In this document: positions 17,043-24,747 of the stretch, piece after piece
How the letters are laid out: each line of letters begins with the position of its first letter
How positions within the stretch are numbered: position 1 is the stretch's first letter
Origin: Aquibaculum sediminis
Lineage (GTDB): Bacteria; Pseudomonadota; Alphaproteobacteria; Kiloniellales; DSM-21159
Assembly (NCBI RefSeq): GCF_040712085.1
Contig: NZ_JBFCVK010000002.1
Location: 62,001-126,000, forward strand
DNA: 64,000 bases
Direction of reading: 5' to 3'
The notes under the pieces: model-generated
The model's input: the letters and a program-made list of their open reading frames with translations, nothing else
What the model was told of the DNA's origin: nothing
Databases searched by the model: none
Program-made: the position numbers and the translations under genes

Positions 17043-17978
17043 TCAGATGATCGCCAGGAAAAGCAACCCCACCCCGCATAAGCCCACGGCCCGCAGGTAG
17101 ACTGCAAGCCCCCGCTCAAGTGCCTCGGGCGCGGGGTCGGGAGCGCCGTCATTGAGCCAAGGCTCGTCGGAGACACGGTCGCCGTAGGCACGCGGCCCTG
17201 ACAGGCGGACATCGAGGGCACCCGCCAGTGCTGATTCGGGCCAGCCGGCATTGGGCGAACGGTGGTTTCGCGCATCGCGCATCATGACGCGGATCGGCAC
17301 TGCACCCCGCCCCGCAACCAACGCTATCAGAAGTGCGGTAAGCCGAGCCGGGATCAGATTCATGGCGTCGTCGAGACGGGCGGCGACCTTGCCGAACTCC
17401 TCGTAGCGGGGGTTTCGGTGCCCGATCATCGAATCGAGTGTATTCACCACCTTGTAGGCGACGAGCCCTGGCAGTCCGCCAAGAAGCCCCCAAAAGAGCG
17501 GCGCCACGACCCCATCCGAAGCGTTCTCGGCCAGGCTTTCAAGGGCGGCAAGCGTAACCCCGGTCGTATCGAGTTGCGCCGGATCTCGCCCTACTATCAT
17601 GGCGACAGCCTGCCGTGCGGCAGGCAGGTCTCCCCGAACAAGCGGGGCGGCGACCGCCGCGACATGATCGTGAAGCGATCGCGCTGCGATCCAAGGCCAG
17701 GCCAGCACCGCGCCCAGAAGGAGACCTGCAATACCGTCGGGCAAGGCCGCCTGCAACGCCATCGCCGGCAGCGTGCCCACCGCAAGCAGGACAAGCACGA
17801 TCAGCGTGCCGCCCCCACGCTGCTGCCAGAGGCCGCCGCGGTTCCAGCGATGATCGAGTGCCGTGATCAACGCACCGATCCAGGTAACCGGGTGACCGAT
17901 CCGTTCGTAAAGCCGCGCGGGCCAACCGAACAAGACATCGATGACCAGCGCCAGCCCAATAATGCCAGCGAAGCTCAT
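17043..17978 (-). CDS. cobD: Adenosylcobinamide-phosphate synthase, CobD (CbiB)
   Basis: CobD is an integral membrane enzyme that attaches aminopropanol (phosphate) to adenosylcobyric acid. The start ATG at 17978 gives 311 residues; the open frame extends further back without homology. Family marks are VIDVLFGWPARLYERIGHP near residue 12, ESLAENASDGVVAPLFWG near 150 and NTLDSMIGHRNPRYEEFG near 185. Several hydrophobic helices are visible, including near the N-terminus and near 55-95. It lies upstream of neither riboswitch; about 120 bp separates it from the phosphatase gene on the same strand. Confidence 0.94.
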   Translation of the reverse strand: MSFAGIIGLALVIDVLFGWPARLYERIGHPVTWIGALITALDHRWNRGGLWQQRGGGTLIVLVLLAVGTLPAMALQAALPDGIAGLLLGAVLAWPWIAARSLHDHVAAVAAPLVRGDLPAARQAVAMIVGRDPAQLDTTGVTLAALESLAENASDGVVAPLFWGLLGGLPGLVAYKVVNTLDSMIGHRNPRYEEFGKVAARLDDAMNLIPARLTALLIALVAGRGAVPIRVMMRDARNHRSPNAGWPESALAGALDVRLSGPRAYGDRVSDEPWLNDGAPDPAPEALERGLAVYLRAVGLCGVGLLFLAII

Positions 17979-18100
17979 TGCACCATACCTGCCCGGAAGC
18001 AGCGGCTTGCCCGAGCCAGCTCTCGAAACACGATGTGACGCCCCAGGCTCACGCGATATGGCAGCCATCCATCCGAATGGCGTGCAACGAAAGCCATGGG

Positions 18101-18682
18101 TCAGACCAGACCGTTCACGCTCACCACCGAGAAGGCTTCGCCGAGGCAGCGTAACCGCGTGACCGAGAGCGGCCCCACCTCAAAGGTTAGCGCGGCAGGG
18201 ACGTCGCCGATCGCAAGCGCGAGCCCGGCGCGGACGGTCCCGGCATGGGCCACGACGGCAACCGGCCTCCCTCCCTCGGCTTCCGCCGCGATCTCCAGAA
18301 GCGCTGGACACACGCGCGCTACCATTCCCGTGAAGCTCTCGCCGCCTGGCGGCAGATGGGCGGCGAGATCACTGCGCGACAGCGGCCCAAGGTCGGGGAG
18401 AGCGTCATGAGGCAGCCCCTCATGGGCTCCAAAATCCTGCTCCCACAGGCGGGCGTCGCCCCGTACCTCGCGACCCGGAAATAGCGCGAACGCAGTCTGC
18501 CGACAGCGGAGCGCGGGGCTTGTCACCACCTTGCTGCAGGGGGCCAGGTGTTTGGCGAGCCGATCTATTGCATCGCGATCCGCCAAGCGCGCAGGGACGT
18601 CGCGGCGTCCGCAGAGCCGCCCGCTGCTCTCGGCAGGAGCATGGCGAATTAGAACGAGTTCGCCGGGGGCAATAGGTATCAT
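18101..18682 (-). CDS. cobC: Histidine phosphatase, probable alpha-ribazole-5'-phosphate phosphatase (Salmonella CobC type)
   Basis: The 193-residue protein has the phosphoglycerate-mutase fold: the catalytic RHG-type motif LVLIRHAPAE near residue 10 and the second catalytic His in VVAHAGTVRAG near 142. In the nucleotide-loop pathway such a phosphatase removes the phosphate from alpha-ribazole phosphate or adenosylcobalamin phosphate. The assignment rests on its place among cobD, cobP, cobU and cobV. The symbol follows the Salmonella usage, not the Pseudomonas cobC aminotransferase. It is divergent from cobP, with a 43-bp shared upstream region. Confidence 0.82.
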   Translation of the reverse strand: MIPIAPGELVLIRHAPAESSGRLCGRRDVPARLADRDAIDRLAKHLAPCSKVVTSPALRCRQTAFALFPGREVRGDARLWEQDFGAHEGLPHDALPDLGPLSRSDLAAHLPPGGESFTGMVARVCPALLEIAAEAEGGRPVAVVAHAGTVRAGLALAIGDVPAALTFEVGPLSVTRLRCLGEAFSVVSVNGLV

Positions 18683-18725
18683 TCGGGCTTTCCAAGCTGT
18701 AGCAAACCTGCTTTCTCACGTCGCA

Positions 18726-19238
18726 ATGACAAAGTCGATCCTGATCACTGGCGGCGCCCGTTCGGGCAAGAGCACTCTGGCGGAACGCACGACGCTCACG
18801 CTCGGCCAACCCGCAATCTACATTGCAACCGCCGAATCCGGCGATGCGGAGATGGCCGAGCGTATCGCCCGCCACCAAGCCCGCCGAGGGCAGGAGTGGC
18901 AAACACTGGCGGAACCGCTCGATCTGGTGCGTGCCCTCACCGACAGCGACCGCGGAGCGCCACGGCTCGTCGACTGTATTACCCTGTGGCTGTCAAACCT
19001 TATGGCTGCAGGATGCGACTGGGAGGCGGAGGTGGCACAGCTCGCCAGGCTCCTGCCACAGCTGGCAGCCCCTGTGGTCTTCGTGACCAACGAGGTCGGT
19101 TCCGGCATCGTCCCCGACAATGCACTCGCCCGTGCTTTCCGCGACGCCGCGGGCTTGGCCAACCAGCAGCTCGCGGAGGCCTGCGACGAGTTCTGGGTGT
19201 GTTTTGCAGGCTATCCAGTGAAGGTGAAACCACAATGA
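18726..19238 (+). CDS. cobP: Bifunctional adenosylcobinamide kinase/guanylyltransferase, CobP
   Basis: CobP phosphorylates adenosylcobinamide and then transfers GMP to make AdoCbi-GDP. The start is ATG at 18726; the upstream open frame overlaps the divergent phosphatase and is not used. The 170 residues include the P-loop ILITGGARSGKST at 6-18, YIATAESGDAEMAERIARH near 35 (the His that carries GMP lies in RIARHQ), and LVDCITLWLSNL near 80. VTNEVGSGIVPDN near 120 is a strong family block. It ends in an ATGA overlap with cobU. Confidence 0.95.
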   Translation: MTKSILITGGARSGKSTLAERTTLTLGQPAIYIATAESGDAEMAERIARHQARRGQEWQTLAEPLDLVRALTDSDRGAPRLVDCITLWLSNLMAAGCDWEAEVAQLARLLPQLAAPVVFVTNEVGSGIVPDNALARAFRDAAGLANQQLAEACDEFWVCFAGYPVKVKPQ

Positions 19239-20242
19239 GTCTGCCGTCCTTTGCCAGGTTCGACGACCTTCTACGTTTTGAACTGCCTCAGTTCGACGAG
19301 GCCGTGGCTCAGGCCGCCAGGGCGCGTCAACTGCAGCTGACGAAGCCGCCGGGCTCGCTCGGCCGGCTCGAGGAACTCGTGACCTTCATGGCTGGCTGGC
19401 GCGGCATCGCCAGACCCCGGGTCGACCGTGCGCAGGCACTGGTCTTCGCCGGCAATCACGGCATCTGCGCGCAAGAGGTGAACAGCTTTCCTCAGGAGGT
19501 CACGGCGCTGATGGTGGAGAACTTCCAATCCGGCGGCGCTGCGATCAACCAGCTGTGCCGCGTGGCGGGAGCGGACCTCACTGTTGTCGCGCTCGATCTC
19601 GATCGCCCGACCGCGGACTTCACCCAGGGACCCGCCCTGAGCGAGGTCGAATGTCTGGACGCGCTCAATCGCGGCGCTGCGGCGGTAGATCCCGCGAGCG
19701 ACCTCCTGATCCTCGGCGAGATGGGCATCGGAAATTCGACCGTCTCGGCAGCGCTGGCCCATGCCGTGTGTGGCGGCGCGCCTGAGGACTGGGTCGGCCC
19801 GGGCGCGGGCAGCGATGAGGCGGGTCTGGCGCGTAAGCGGCGAGCCGTCGCCGCGGCTGTTGCGGCCCATGGCGACCTGCCGGCCCTGCACCTGCTCGCG
19901 GCCGTGGGTGGGCGCGAGCAGGCAGCGCTCTGCGGCGCGTTGCTGGCCGCGCGGGCGGCACGGATCCCGGTGATCCTGGACGGCTTCATTTGCACCGCAG
20001 CGGTGGCGCCGCTCTACGCCGCCGATGCGCGGTTCCTCGACCACTGCATGGTTGGCCATTTAAGCGCCGAGCCTGGCCATGCGCGGCTGTGCACCGCCAT
20101 GGGCAAGGAGCCGATCCTGCATCTCCGCATGGCGCTCGGTGAAGGCACAGGCGCCGCGCTGGCCTTGTCGATCCTACGTGGAGCGCTCGCGTGCCATGAC
20201 GGCATGGCGACCTTCGCCGAGGCGGGCATCGGCCCAGCATGA
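19235..20242 (+). CDS. cobU: Nicotinate-nucleotide:dimethylbenzimidazole phosphoribosyltransferase, CobU (CobT of enterics)
   Basis: CobU makes alpha-ribazole phosphate from nicotinate mononucleotide and dimethylbenzimidazole. The 335 residues contain LTKPPGSLGRLEELV near 35 (substrate site), VFAGNHGICAQEVNSFP near 68, EMGIGNSTVSAALAH near 165 and, near the C-terminus, the catalytic glutamate in RMALGEGTGAALAL. It is coupled to cobP and cobV by 4-bp overlaps. BluB, which would supply dimethylbenzimidazole, is not in the window. Confidence 0.95.
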   Translation: MSLPSFARFDDLLRFELPQFDEAVAQAARARQLQLTKPPGSLGRLEELVTFMAGWRGIARPRVDRAQALVFAGNHGICAQEVNSFPQEVTALMVENFQSGGAAINQLCRVAGADLTVVALDLDRPTADFTQGPALSEVECLDALNRGAAAVDPASDLLILGEMGIGNSTVSAALAHAVCGGAPEDWVGPGAGSDEAGLARKRRAVAAAVAAHGDLPALHLLAAVGGREQAALCGALLAARAARIPVILDGFICTAAVAPLYAADARFLDHCMVGHLSAEPGHARLCTAMGKEPILHLRMALGEGTGAALALSILRGALACHDGMATFAEAGIGPA

Positions 20243-20991
20243 ACCTCGCCCGCCGGGCTGCGGAAGCACGCCTTGCTCTAATGTTACTGACGTGCCTGCC
20301 GATGGGCCGGATTGCGGAACCTGTACCAAGCCTCGCCGCCGCACGCTGGGCCTTTCCGCTGGTCGGTGTCCTCGTCGGCCTGATCGGATGGGCGGCCCAG
20401 CAGGGGGCGCTCGCGCTGGGCCTCGGGTCTCTCGTCGCGGCCCTCATGGCGCTCGGGGCCCTGGCGCTGGCAACCGGGGCGCTGCATCTGGATGGTCTTG
20501 CCGATTTTGCAGACGCGCTCGGCGGCGGTCGTGACCGGGCGCACTGCCTGGAGATCATGCGCGACAGCCGGATCGGATCCTATGGCGTGGTCGCCTTGAT
20601 CTTCGCCGTCGCGCTCCCGGCTGGCGCCCTCTCTGCGACACCCGACGGTCTCTCGCTGGCCGCCTTCCTCCTGACAGCCACCGCCAGCCGCCTCGCAATG
20701 CTCGCGGTCCTCGACCTGCTCCCGCCGGCGCGCGCCGACGGACTTGGGCACCGGGCATCGGGACGTGCTCCGCTTGGCTGGATGCCGGGGGCACTTCTCG
20801 TGCTCTTCATCGGCGTGAACGTCGGGTTTGAGGCCCTTGTCGTGCTTCTCGCCATGGGCATGATCGGCGGCTTGATCGCCATCTTGGCCCTGCGTCGCCT
20901 GGGCGGGCAGACCGGTGACGTTCTAGGCGCCACTCAGCTTTGTGCCGAGGTTGTGGGATTCATTGCCCTGAGCGCATGGCCAGGGATATAG
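20239..20991 (+). CDS. cobV: Adenosylcobinamide-GDP ribazoletransferase (cobalamin synthase), CobV
   Basis: CobV is the membrane enzyme that joins AdoCbi-GDP and alpha-ribazole(-phosphate), the last step of the nucleotide loop. The 250 residues carry about six hydrophobic segments. The family signature LHLDGLADFADALGG near residue 81, with the Asp-rich Mg-binding loop, is followed by RDSRIGSYGVVALI. It overlaps cobU by 4 bp and ends this plus-strand unit. Directly downstream begins the insertion-sequence debris of the 21-kb island. Confidence 0.95.
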   Translation: MNLARRAAEARLALMLLTCLPMGRIAEPVPSLAAARWAFPLVGVLVGLIGWAAQQGALALGLGSLVAALMALGALALATGALHLDGLADFADALGGGRDRAHCLEIMRDSRIGSYGVVALIFAVALPAGALSATPDGLSLAAFLLTATASRLAMLAVLDLLPPARADGLGHRASGRAPLGWMPGALLVLFIGVNVGFEALVVLLAMGMIGGLIAILALRRLGGQTGDVLGATQLCAEVVGFIALSAWPGI

Positions 20992-21117
20992 CGCTACAGT
21001 TTCGTTTTCTGCCGCTTTCTCCGATGGCATTCAACGGCATTGGCTTTATGTCGTCGCCTCCACCACGACCACGTCCATATGAAAGCGGTGCCGGTGGACG
21101 CCGTAAACAGTAATCCG

Positions 21118-21464
21118 ATTACAAGGCTGATGCGTTCGTTGGGCATCCAGGGCGCCGTCCGCGGCAGGGCGGCCAAGTCCACGGTCAGCGACAAGGCGAC
21201 ACCGTGCCCGGCGGACCGGGTGAACCGCCAGTTCAAGGCACCACGCCCGAATATGCTTTGGGTCTCCGACTTCACCTACGTAAGGCCGAGATGATCCACC
21301 GCCGCGGCCCCTGGCACAAGCTCCAGGCCGTTGAACTCGCCACCCTCGAATGGGTCGACTGGTTCAACAATCGCCGGCTGCTCGAGCCGATCGGCAACAT
21401 ACCGCCGGCGGAGGCCGAAGCCGCCTTCTACGACGCCCTGGAGAACAAGCCTATCGCACGGTAG
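21118..21464 (+). pseudogene. IS3-family transposase (OrfB), internally deleted remnant
   Basis: Two pieces of one IS3-type OrfB are visible. The first (about 21118-21285) reads RLMRSLGIQGAVRG and later PRPNMLWVSDFTYV, the start of the DDE integrase core. After a frame change near 21285-21295 the second piece reads IHRRGPWHKLQAVELATLEW, VDWFNNRRLLEPIGN and IPPAEAEAAFYDAL to a stop at 21464, which is the usual OrfB C-terminus. The catalytic core between the first Asp and the last Glu is missing, so the element is dead. The roughly 125 bp before it (20992-21117) show no recognisable gene. Confidence 0.85.
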
Positions 21465-21890
21465 GACTCAGGGTGGCGCCGGCTGCAACCGCTGACCGCA
21501 GCGGGGGAGCCGAACCCCCTTGCCGACACGGCGGCCTTGGCGTGTCTGAGGCGCAAGGCGATGCTGTCGGAAGCGCTGGTCGAGCCGGCAGTGCTGGAGC
21601 TCTATCAACGCCTGAGATTCGGGCGCGAAGGACTTCACCATCGCATGCCTTGGGTGGCGGCTTCGGCGCTGGTCTTGGCGCATGTTCGCAAGGACCTCGC
21701 GGTCAACGAGGGGAAGCGGGCCCCTTCGCCCGCCGCCCAAGTGGGGCGGGTTAGCCTGGACGTCGATTTCACGGACACCCTCCTGAAGCCTTTGCGCTTT
21801 CGGCGTCTGCTCCAGGCACGGGCACCGGACGAGTTCATGCGCGAGCTTCGGCGGCTCGTCCAGGTAGGCGATTTTGCACGTAGTTGCGTG
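21465..21890 (+). pseudogene. Type I-E CRISPR Cse2 (CasB) remnant
   Basis: The frame opens right after the IS3 stop and reads GWRRLQPL, then ADTAALACLRRKAMLSEALV, then EPAVLELYQRL, then MPWVAASALVLAHVRKDL, then LLKPLRFRRLLQARAPDEFM and RELRRLVQVGDFARS. This order (N-terminal W..LQP, an Arg-rich helix, the EPA helix, a VLAHVR helix, then PLRFRRLL) matches my knowledge of alphaproteobacterial Cse2, the small subunit of Cascade. It lacks a proper N-terminus, and the segment before DFARS appears shortened. The C-terminal motif ending in an aromatic residue is absent. No other cas gene or repeat array is near. The frame stays open into chrB without a stop. The family call is recognition by eye, not a search. 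Confidence 0.65.
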
Positions 21891-21917
21891 CAGTCCAACG
21901 CCCCTATGCTGTTTTCC

Positions 21918-21946
21918 TTGACTAATGCGATCTGTATTTCTTATCA
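21918..21946 (+). promoter_or_regulatory. Probable chrBA promoter
   Basis: TTGACT (21918-21923), a 17-bp spacer and TTATCA (21941-21946) make a sigma-70-like promoter in an unusually AT-rich patch. A 6-bp inverted repeat TGGGGA/TCCCCA (21954-21959, 21968-21973) lies just downstream and could be an operator for ChrB. The chrB ribosome site (GGAGACGGAGG) follows about 60 bp later. Confidence 0.5.
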
Positions 21947-22028
21947 AAGATCATGGGGATTGCGAGCTCCCCACGAGGCGCCAGCCAAAGATCGCGTTCC
22001 TATCAATCCCGGAGACGGAGGAACGCAC

Positions 22029-22850
22029 ATGCCTGCGCCCAATGCCATTTCTTTCGACAAGCTCAGCCGTATCCTCGGAACCCCCCGTGCGCCGCTTCTG
22101 CTCGACGTGCGATCCGAGGAGGATTTCGCGGCCGATCCCCGACTTCTCCCCGGTGCGACTAGGGTCGACGATCAGGCGCTCGCCGCTCTGGCATCCCAGC
22201 TCGGCGGTCAACCATCAATCGCCGTCTGCCAGGGCGGTCACCGGCGCAGTCAGGGGACTGCCGCATGGCTGCGCGCCGAGGGCTACGCCTCGGAGTATCT
22301 CGAGGGCGGGTTCGAGGCCTGGCGCGCTGCCGAGCTACCCCTGATCGATCCGTCGAAGTTGCCCGAACGCAATACGCAGGGTCGCACCATCTGGGTCACG
22401 CGCTCACGTCCGAAAATCGACCGCATTGCGTGCCCCTGGCTGATCCGGCGCTTTCTGGATCCCCGGGCCATCATCCTCTTCGTGGCACCTGCCGAAGTGG
22501 TGGGCGTTGCAGAGCGATACAATGCGGTTCCTTTCGACATCGAAGGCGTCTTCTGGAGCCACCGGGACGACCTCTGCACCTTCGACGTGATGCTGGCCGA
22601 GTTCGGCCTGACCATTCCCGCCCTTGGCCGACTCGCGACAATTGTGCGCGGTGCCGACACCGCGCGGCTTGATCTGGCGCCCGAGGCGGCCGGTCTGCTT
22701 GCGGCTTCGCTCGGCCTGTCGCGGATGTATTCCGACGATCTGGAGCAGCTGGACGCCGGGATGCTGCTCTACGATGCCTTATATCGCTGGGCGCGGGACG
22801 CCACCGACGAGACCCACAACTGGCCCACCAACAAGCCGAAGGCAGACTGA
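22029..22850 (+). CDS. chrB: Rhodanese-ChrB chromate resistance protein
   Basis: The 273-residue protein has two domains. Residues 1-110 are a rhodanese: LLLDVRSEEDF near 24, active-site Cys in AVCQGGHRRSQG near 68, and GGFEAWRAAELPL near 98. From about 120 on it is a ChrB-type chromate-resistance domain, with WVTRSRPKIDRIACPWLIRR near 121, PFDIEGVFWSH near 166 and the end THNWPTNKP. ChrB proteins act as chromate-sensing regulators or accessory factors of ChrA. The start ATG at 22029 follows a strong purine-rich site; the frame stays open far upstream through the Cse2 remnant, but this start fits the family. It is coupled to chrA through TGATG. Confidence 0.88.
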   Translation: MPAPNAISFDKLSRILGTPRAPLLLDVRSEEDFAADPRLLPGATRVDDQALAALASQLGGQPSIAVCQGGHRRSQGTAAWLRAEGYASEYLEGGFEAWRAAELPLIDPSKLPERNTQGRTIWVTRSRPKIDRIACPWLIRRFLDPRAIILFVAPAEVVGVAERYNAVPFDIEGVFWSHRDDLCTFDVMLAEFGLTIPALGRLATIVRGADTARLDLAPEAAGLLAASLGLSRMYSDDLEQLDAGMLLYDALYRWARDATDETHNWPTNKPKAD

Positions 22851-24211
22851 TGCAGGACCGCGCATACCCCACGCTGACCGATGCCACCGGCATCTGGGCC
22901 CGCATCGGTCTGCTAAGCTTCGGCGGTCCGGCCGGGCAGATCGCGCTCATGCACCGGATCCTTGTCGAGGAGCAGCGCTGGCTGGGCGAGAAACGGTTCC
23001 TGCATGCGCTCAACTACTGCATGCTGCTGCCGGGCCCGGAGGCCATGCAGCTCGCCGTCTATATCGGCTGGCTGATGCATCGCACGCTGGGCGGCATCAT
23101 CGCGGGCGTCCTCTTCGTTCTGCCCGGCGTCGTGGCGATCATGGCGCTCAGCTGGATCTACGCGCTCTACGGCAATGTCGGGCCTGTCGAGGCGCTGTTC
23201 TTCGGGCTCAAGGCCGCTGTCATGGCGATCGTCGTGCAAGCGGTCATCCGCATCGGCTCACGCGCCCTGAAGAACGGCGCGATGGTCGCCATCGCCGCCG
23301 CCTCCTTCGTGGCGATCTTCGGTTTCGCAGTACCGTTTCCGCTCATCATCCTCGTTGCAGGCGTGATCGGGTTCTTCGGTGCGCGGGCGGGCCTGCCCGC
23401 ATTCCATGGCGGCGACGGACACGGCAAGGTGGGCAAGGTCCAGGTCGACGACGCTGATACCCTGCTGGGCGAGGAGTCGCCGGATCACACGCAGGTCAAC
23501 CGGGGTTGGGCGTTTCGCATTTCCGGCGTCTTCCTGGTCCTCTGGCTCGCACCGGTGGCGCTATTGTTCGCGGCATTCGGGCCAGCGAACATCTTTTCGC
23601 AGATCGCGGCCTTCTTCAGCGTCATGGCCGTGGTGACCTTCGGCGGCGCCTATGCAGTGCTGGCCTATGTCGCGCAGGAGGCCGTGCAGAACTACGGCTG
23701 GCTCGCCCCCGGCGAGATGCTCGACGGCCTCGGCATGGCGGAGACCACGCCCGGTCCGTTGATCATGGTGACCCAGTTCGTGGGCTACATGGGCGCCTTC
23801 CGCGAGGCGAGTGGCCTGTCACCCCTGATGGCCGCAACGCTTGGCGGGCTGCTGACGACATGGGTGACCTTCACGCCCTGTTTCCTGTGGATCTTTCTCG
23901 GTGCGCCCTTCATCGAGCGTCTGCGCGACAACGCGGTGCTGACCGCCGCGCTGACCGCCATCACCGCGGCCGTGGTGGGCGTCATCCTGAATCTCGCCGT
24001 CTGGTTCGGTCTTCATGTGATCTTCGACGAGTTGCGGACCGTTACATCCTTCGGCCTCGATCTCGATGTGCCAGTCTGGTCTACGCTGAACCTGACGGCT
24101 GCGGCTCTGGTGCTGGCTGCCCTTGTCGCGGTGTTCCGCTTCAAGTTGGGCCCGGTGACGGTCCTTGCAAGCTGCGCGCTTGCCGGGCTCGTGGTCTACT
24201 TGACAGGTTGA
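22850..24211 (+). CDS. chrA: Chromate efflux transporter ChrA (long-chain CHR family)
   Basis: ChrA exports chromate across the inner membrane. The 453 residues contain the duplicated CHR domain: the first half begins IWARIGLLSFGGPAGQIALM near 15, with LPGPEAMQLAVYIG near 61; the second half has VVTFGGAYAVLAYVAQEAV near 262 and AETTPGPLIMVTQFVGYMG near 298. A hydrophilic linker of about 45 residues (His, Gly and Asp-rich) joins the halves. Many transmembrane helices are evident. It forms an operon with chrB. Debris of mobile elements on both sides suggests acquisition by transfer. Confidence 0.95.
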   Translation: MQDRAYPTLTDATGIWARIGLLSFGGPAGQIALMHRILVEEQRWLGEKRFLHALNYCMLLPGPEAMQLAVYIGWLMHRTLGGIIAGVLFVLPGVVAIMALSWIYALYGNVGPVEALFFGLKAAVMAIVVQAVIRIGSRALKNGAMVAIAAASFVAIFGFAVPFPLIILVAGVIGFFGARAGLPAFHGGDGHGKVGKVQVDDADTLLGEESPDHTQVNRGWAFRISGVFLVLWLAPVALLFAAFGPANIFSQIAAFFSVMAVVTFGGAYAVLAYVAQEAVQNYGWLAPGEMLDGLGMAETTPGPLIMVTQFVGYMGAFREASGLSPLMAATLGGLLTTWVTFTPCFLWIFLGAPFIERLRDNAVLTAALTAITAAVVGVILNLAVWFGLHVIFDELRTVTSFGLDLDVPVWSTLNLTAAALVLAALVAVFRFKLGPVTVLASCALAGLVVYLTG

Positions 24212-24255
24212 ATGCGGTACGAAATTCCCGCCGAACCAGTCCAACAGCAGGATAT

Positions 24256-24405
24256 TTAGCCGAACACCATCTCCATCTGCTCCGCCCACGGTCGGTCAGC
24301 GATAGCGACGAGATCGTTCAGCGAGAGTGCCGGTGGTACACGCCTGATGACAAGGTGATCGAGCACTTCGGGCGACAGGTAGGCGAGCCGCATCATCCGG
24401 CTCAC
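24256..24405 (-). pseudogene. Serine recombinase (resolvase/invertase family), C-terminal remnant
   Basis: About 50 codons read VSRMMRLAYLSPEVLDHL and then LNDLVAIADRPWAEQMEMVFG before a TAA stop. This is the usual tail of large serine recombinases that follows the zinc-ribbon domain (R..RL..L.P.....L.G, ending in W..Q). The catalytic domain is absent. It lies 45 bp after chrA on the opposite strand and marks one edge of an inactive mobile element. Confidence 0.65.
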
Positions 24406-24448
24406 GAACCTGGCTGTTCATTCCCGAGACATAGGTAACAGTTTGTAC

Positions 24449-24565
24449 CTAAGACATGGGTGGCACCCTTGGTCCGAAAGGGTTGTCGATAGTCTGCAGG
24501 GTTCTCTGTTCCGGGTCGACGTATCCCAGATCGTAGTTCATGAAGCTCACGAGAAATCCCAGCTT
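24449..24565 (-). pseudogene. IS481-type transposase, C-terminal remnant with element end
   Basis: The last 35 or so codons read VSFMNYDLGYVDPEQRT and then LQTIDNPFGPRVPPMS followed by TAG, the conserved C-terminus of IS481-family integrase-core transposases. The stretch TGTTCATTCCCGAGACATAG (24415-24434) beyond the stop resembles the terminal inverted repeat of this family. The rest of the gene is missing. From 24566 to 24747 I see nothing but the upstream region of the LysR gene. Confidence 0.7.
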
Positions 24566-24747
24566 GCGAGCGACGCACTTCAGGGGGAGATCGGCCCGGC
24601 CCTCAGCCGGTAGCTGTCCTTGGACGGGGGCCTCCCCCTGGTGTCGAACCCCGCTTGGAGGGCTACGCGCCAGTGTTTTCAGCCAGAGCCATGTTAACCT
24701 GAAGTTTCGCTTCGTTCACAGAAATTTGGCCCGGATCGAATCTGCAT

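Noticed and set aside
20994..21275. Possible membrane-protein remnant on the minus strand before the IS3 fragment
   Set aside because: One hydrophobic stretch with Trp-rich end is visible, but most of the frame is antisense to the IS3 sequence and no family could be assigned.
21900..21980. Possible CRISPR repeat near the Cse2 remnant
   Set aside because: A TGGGGA/TCCCCA stem is present once only; there are no spaced copies, and its place after a promoter fits an operator better.
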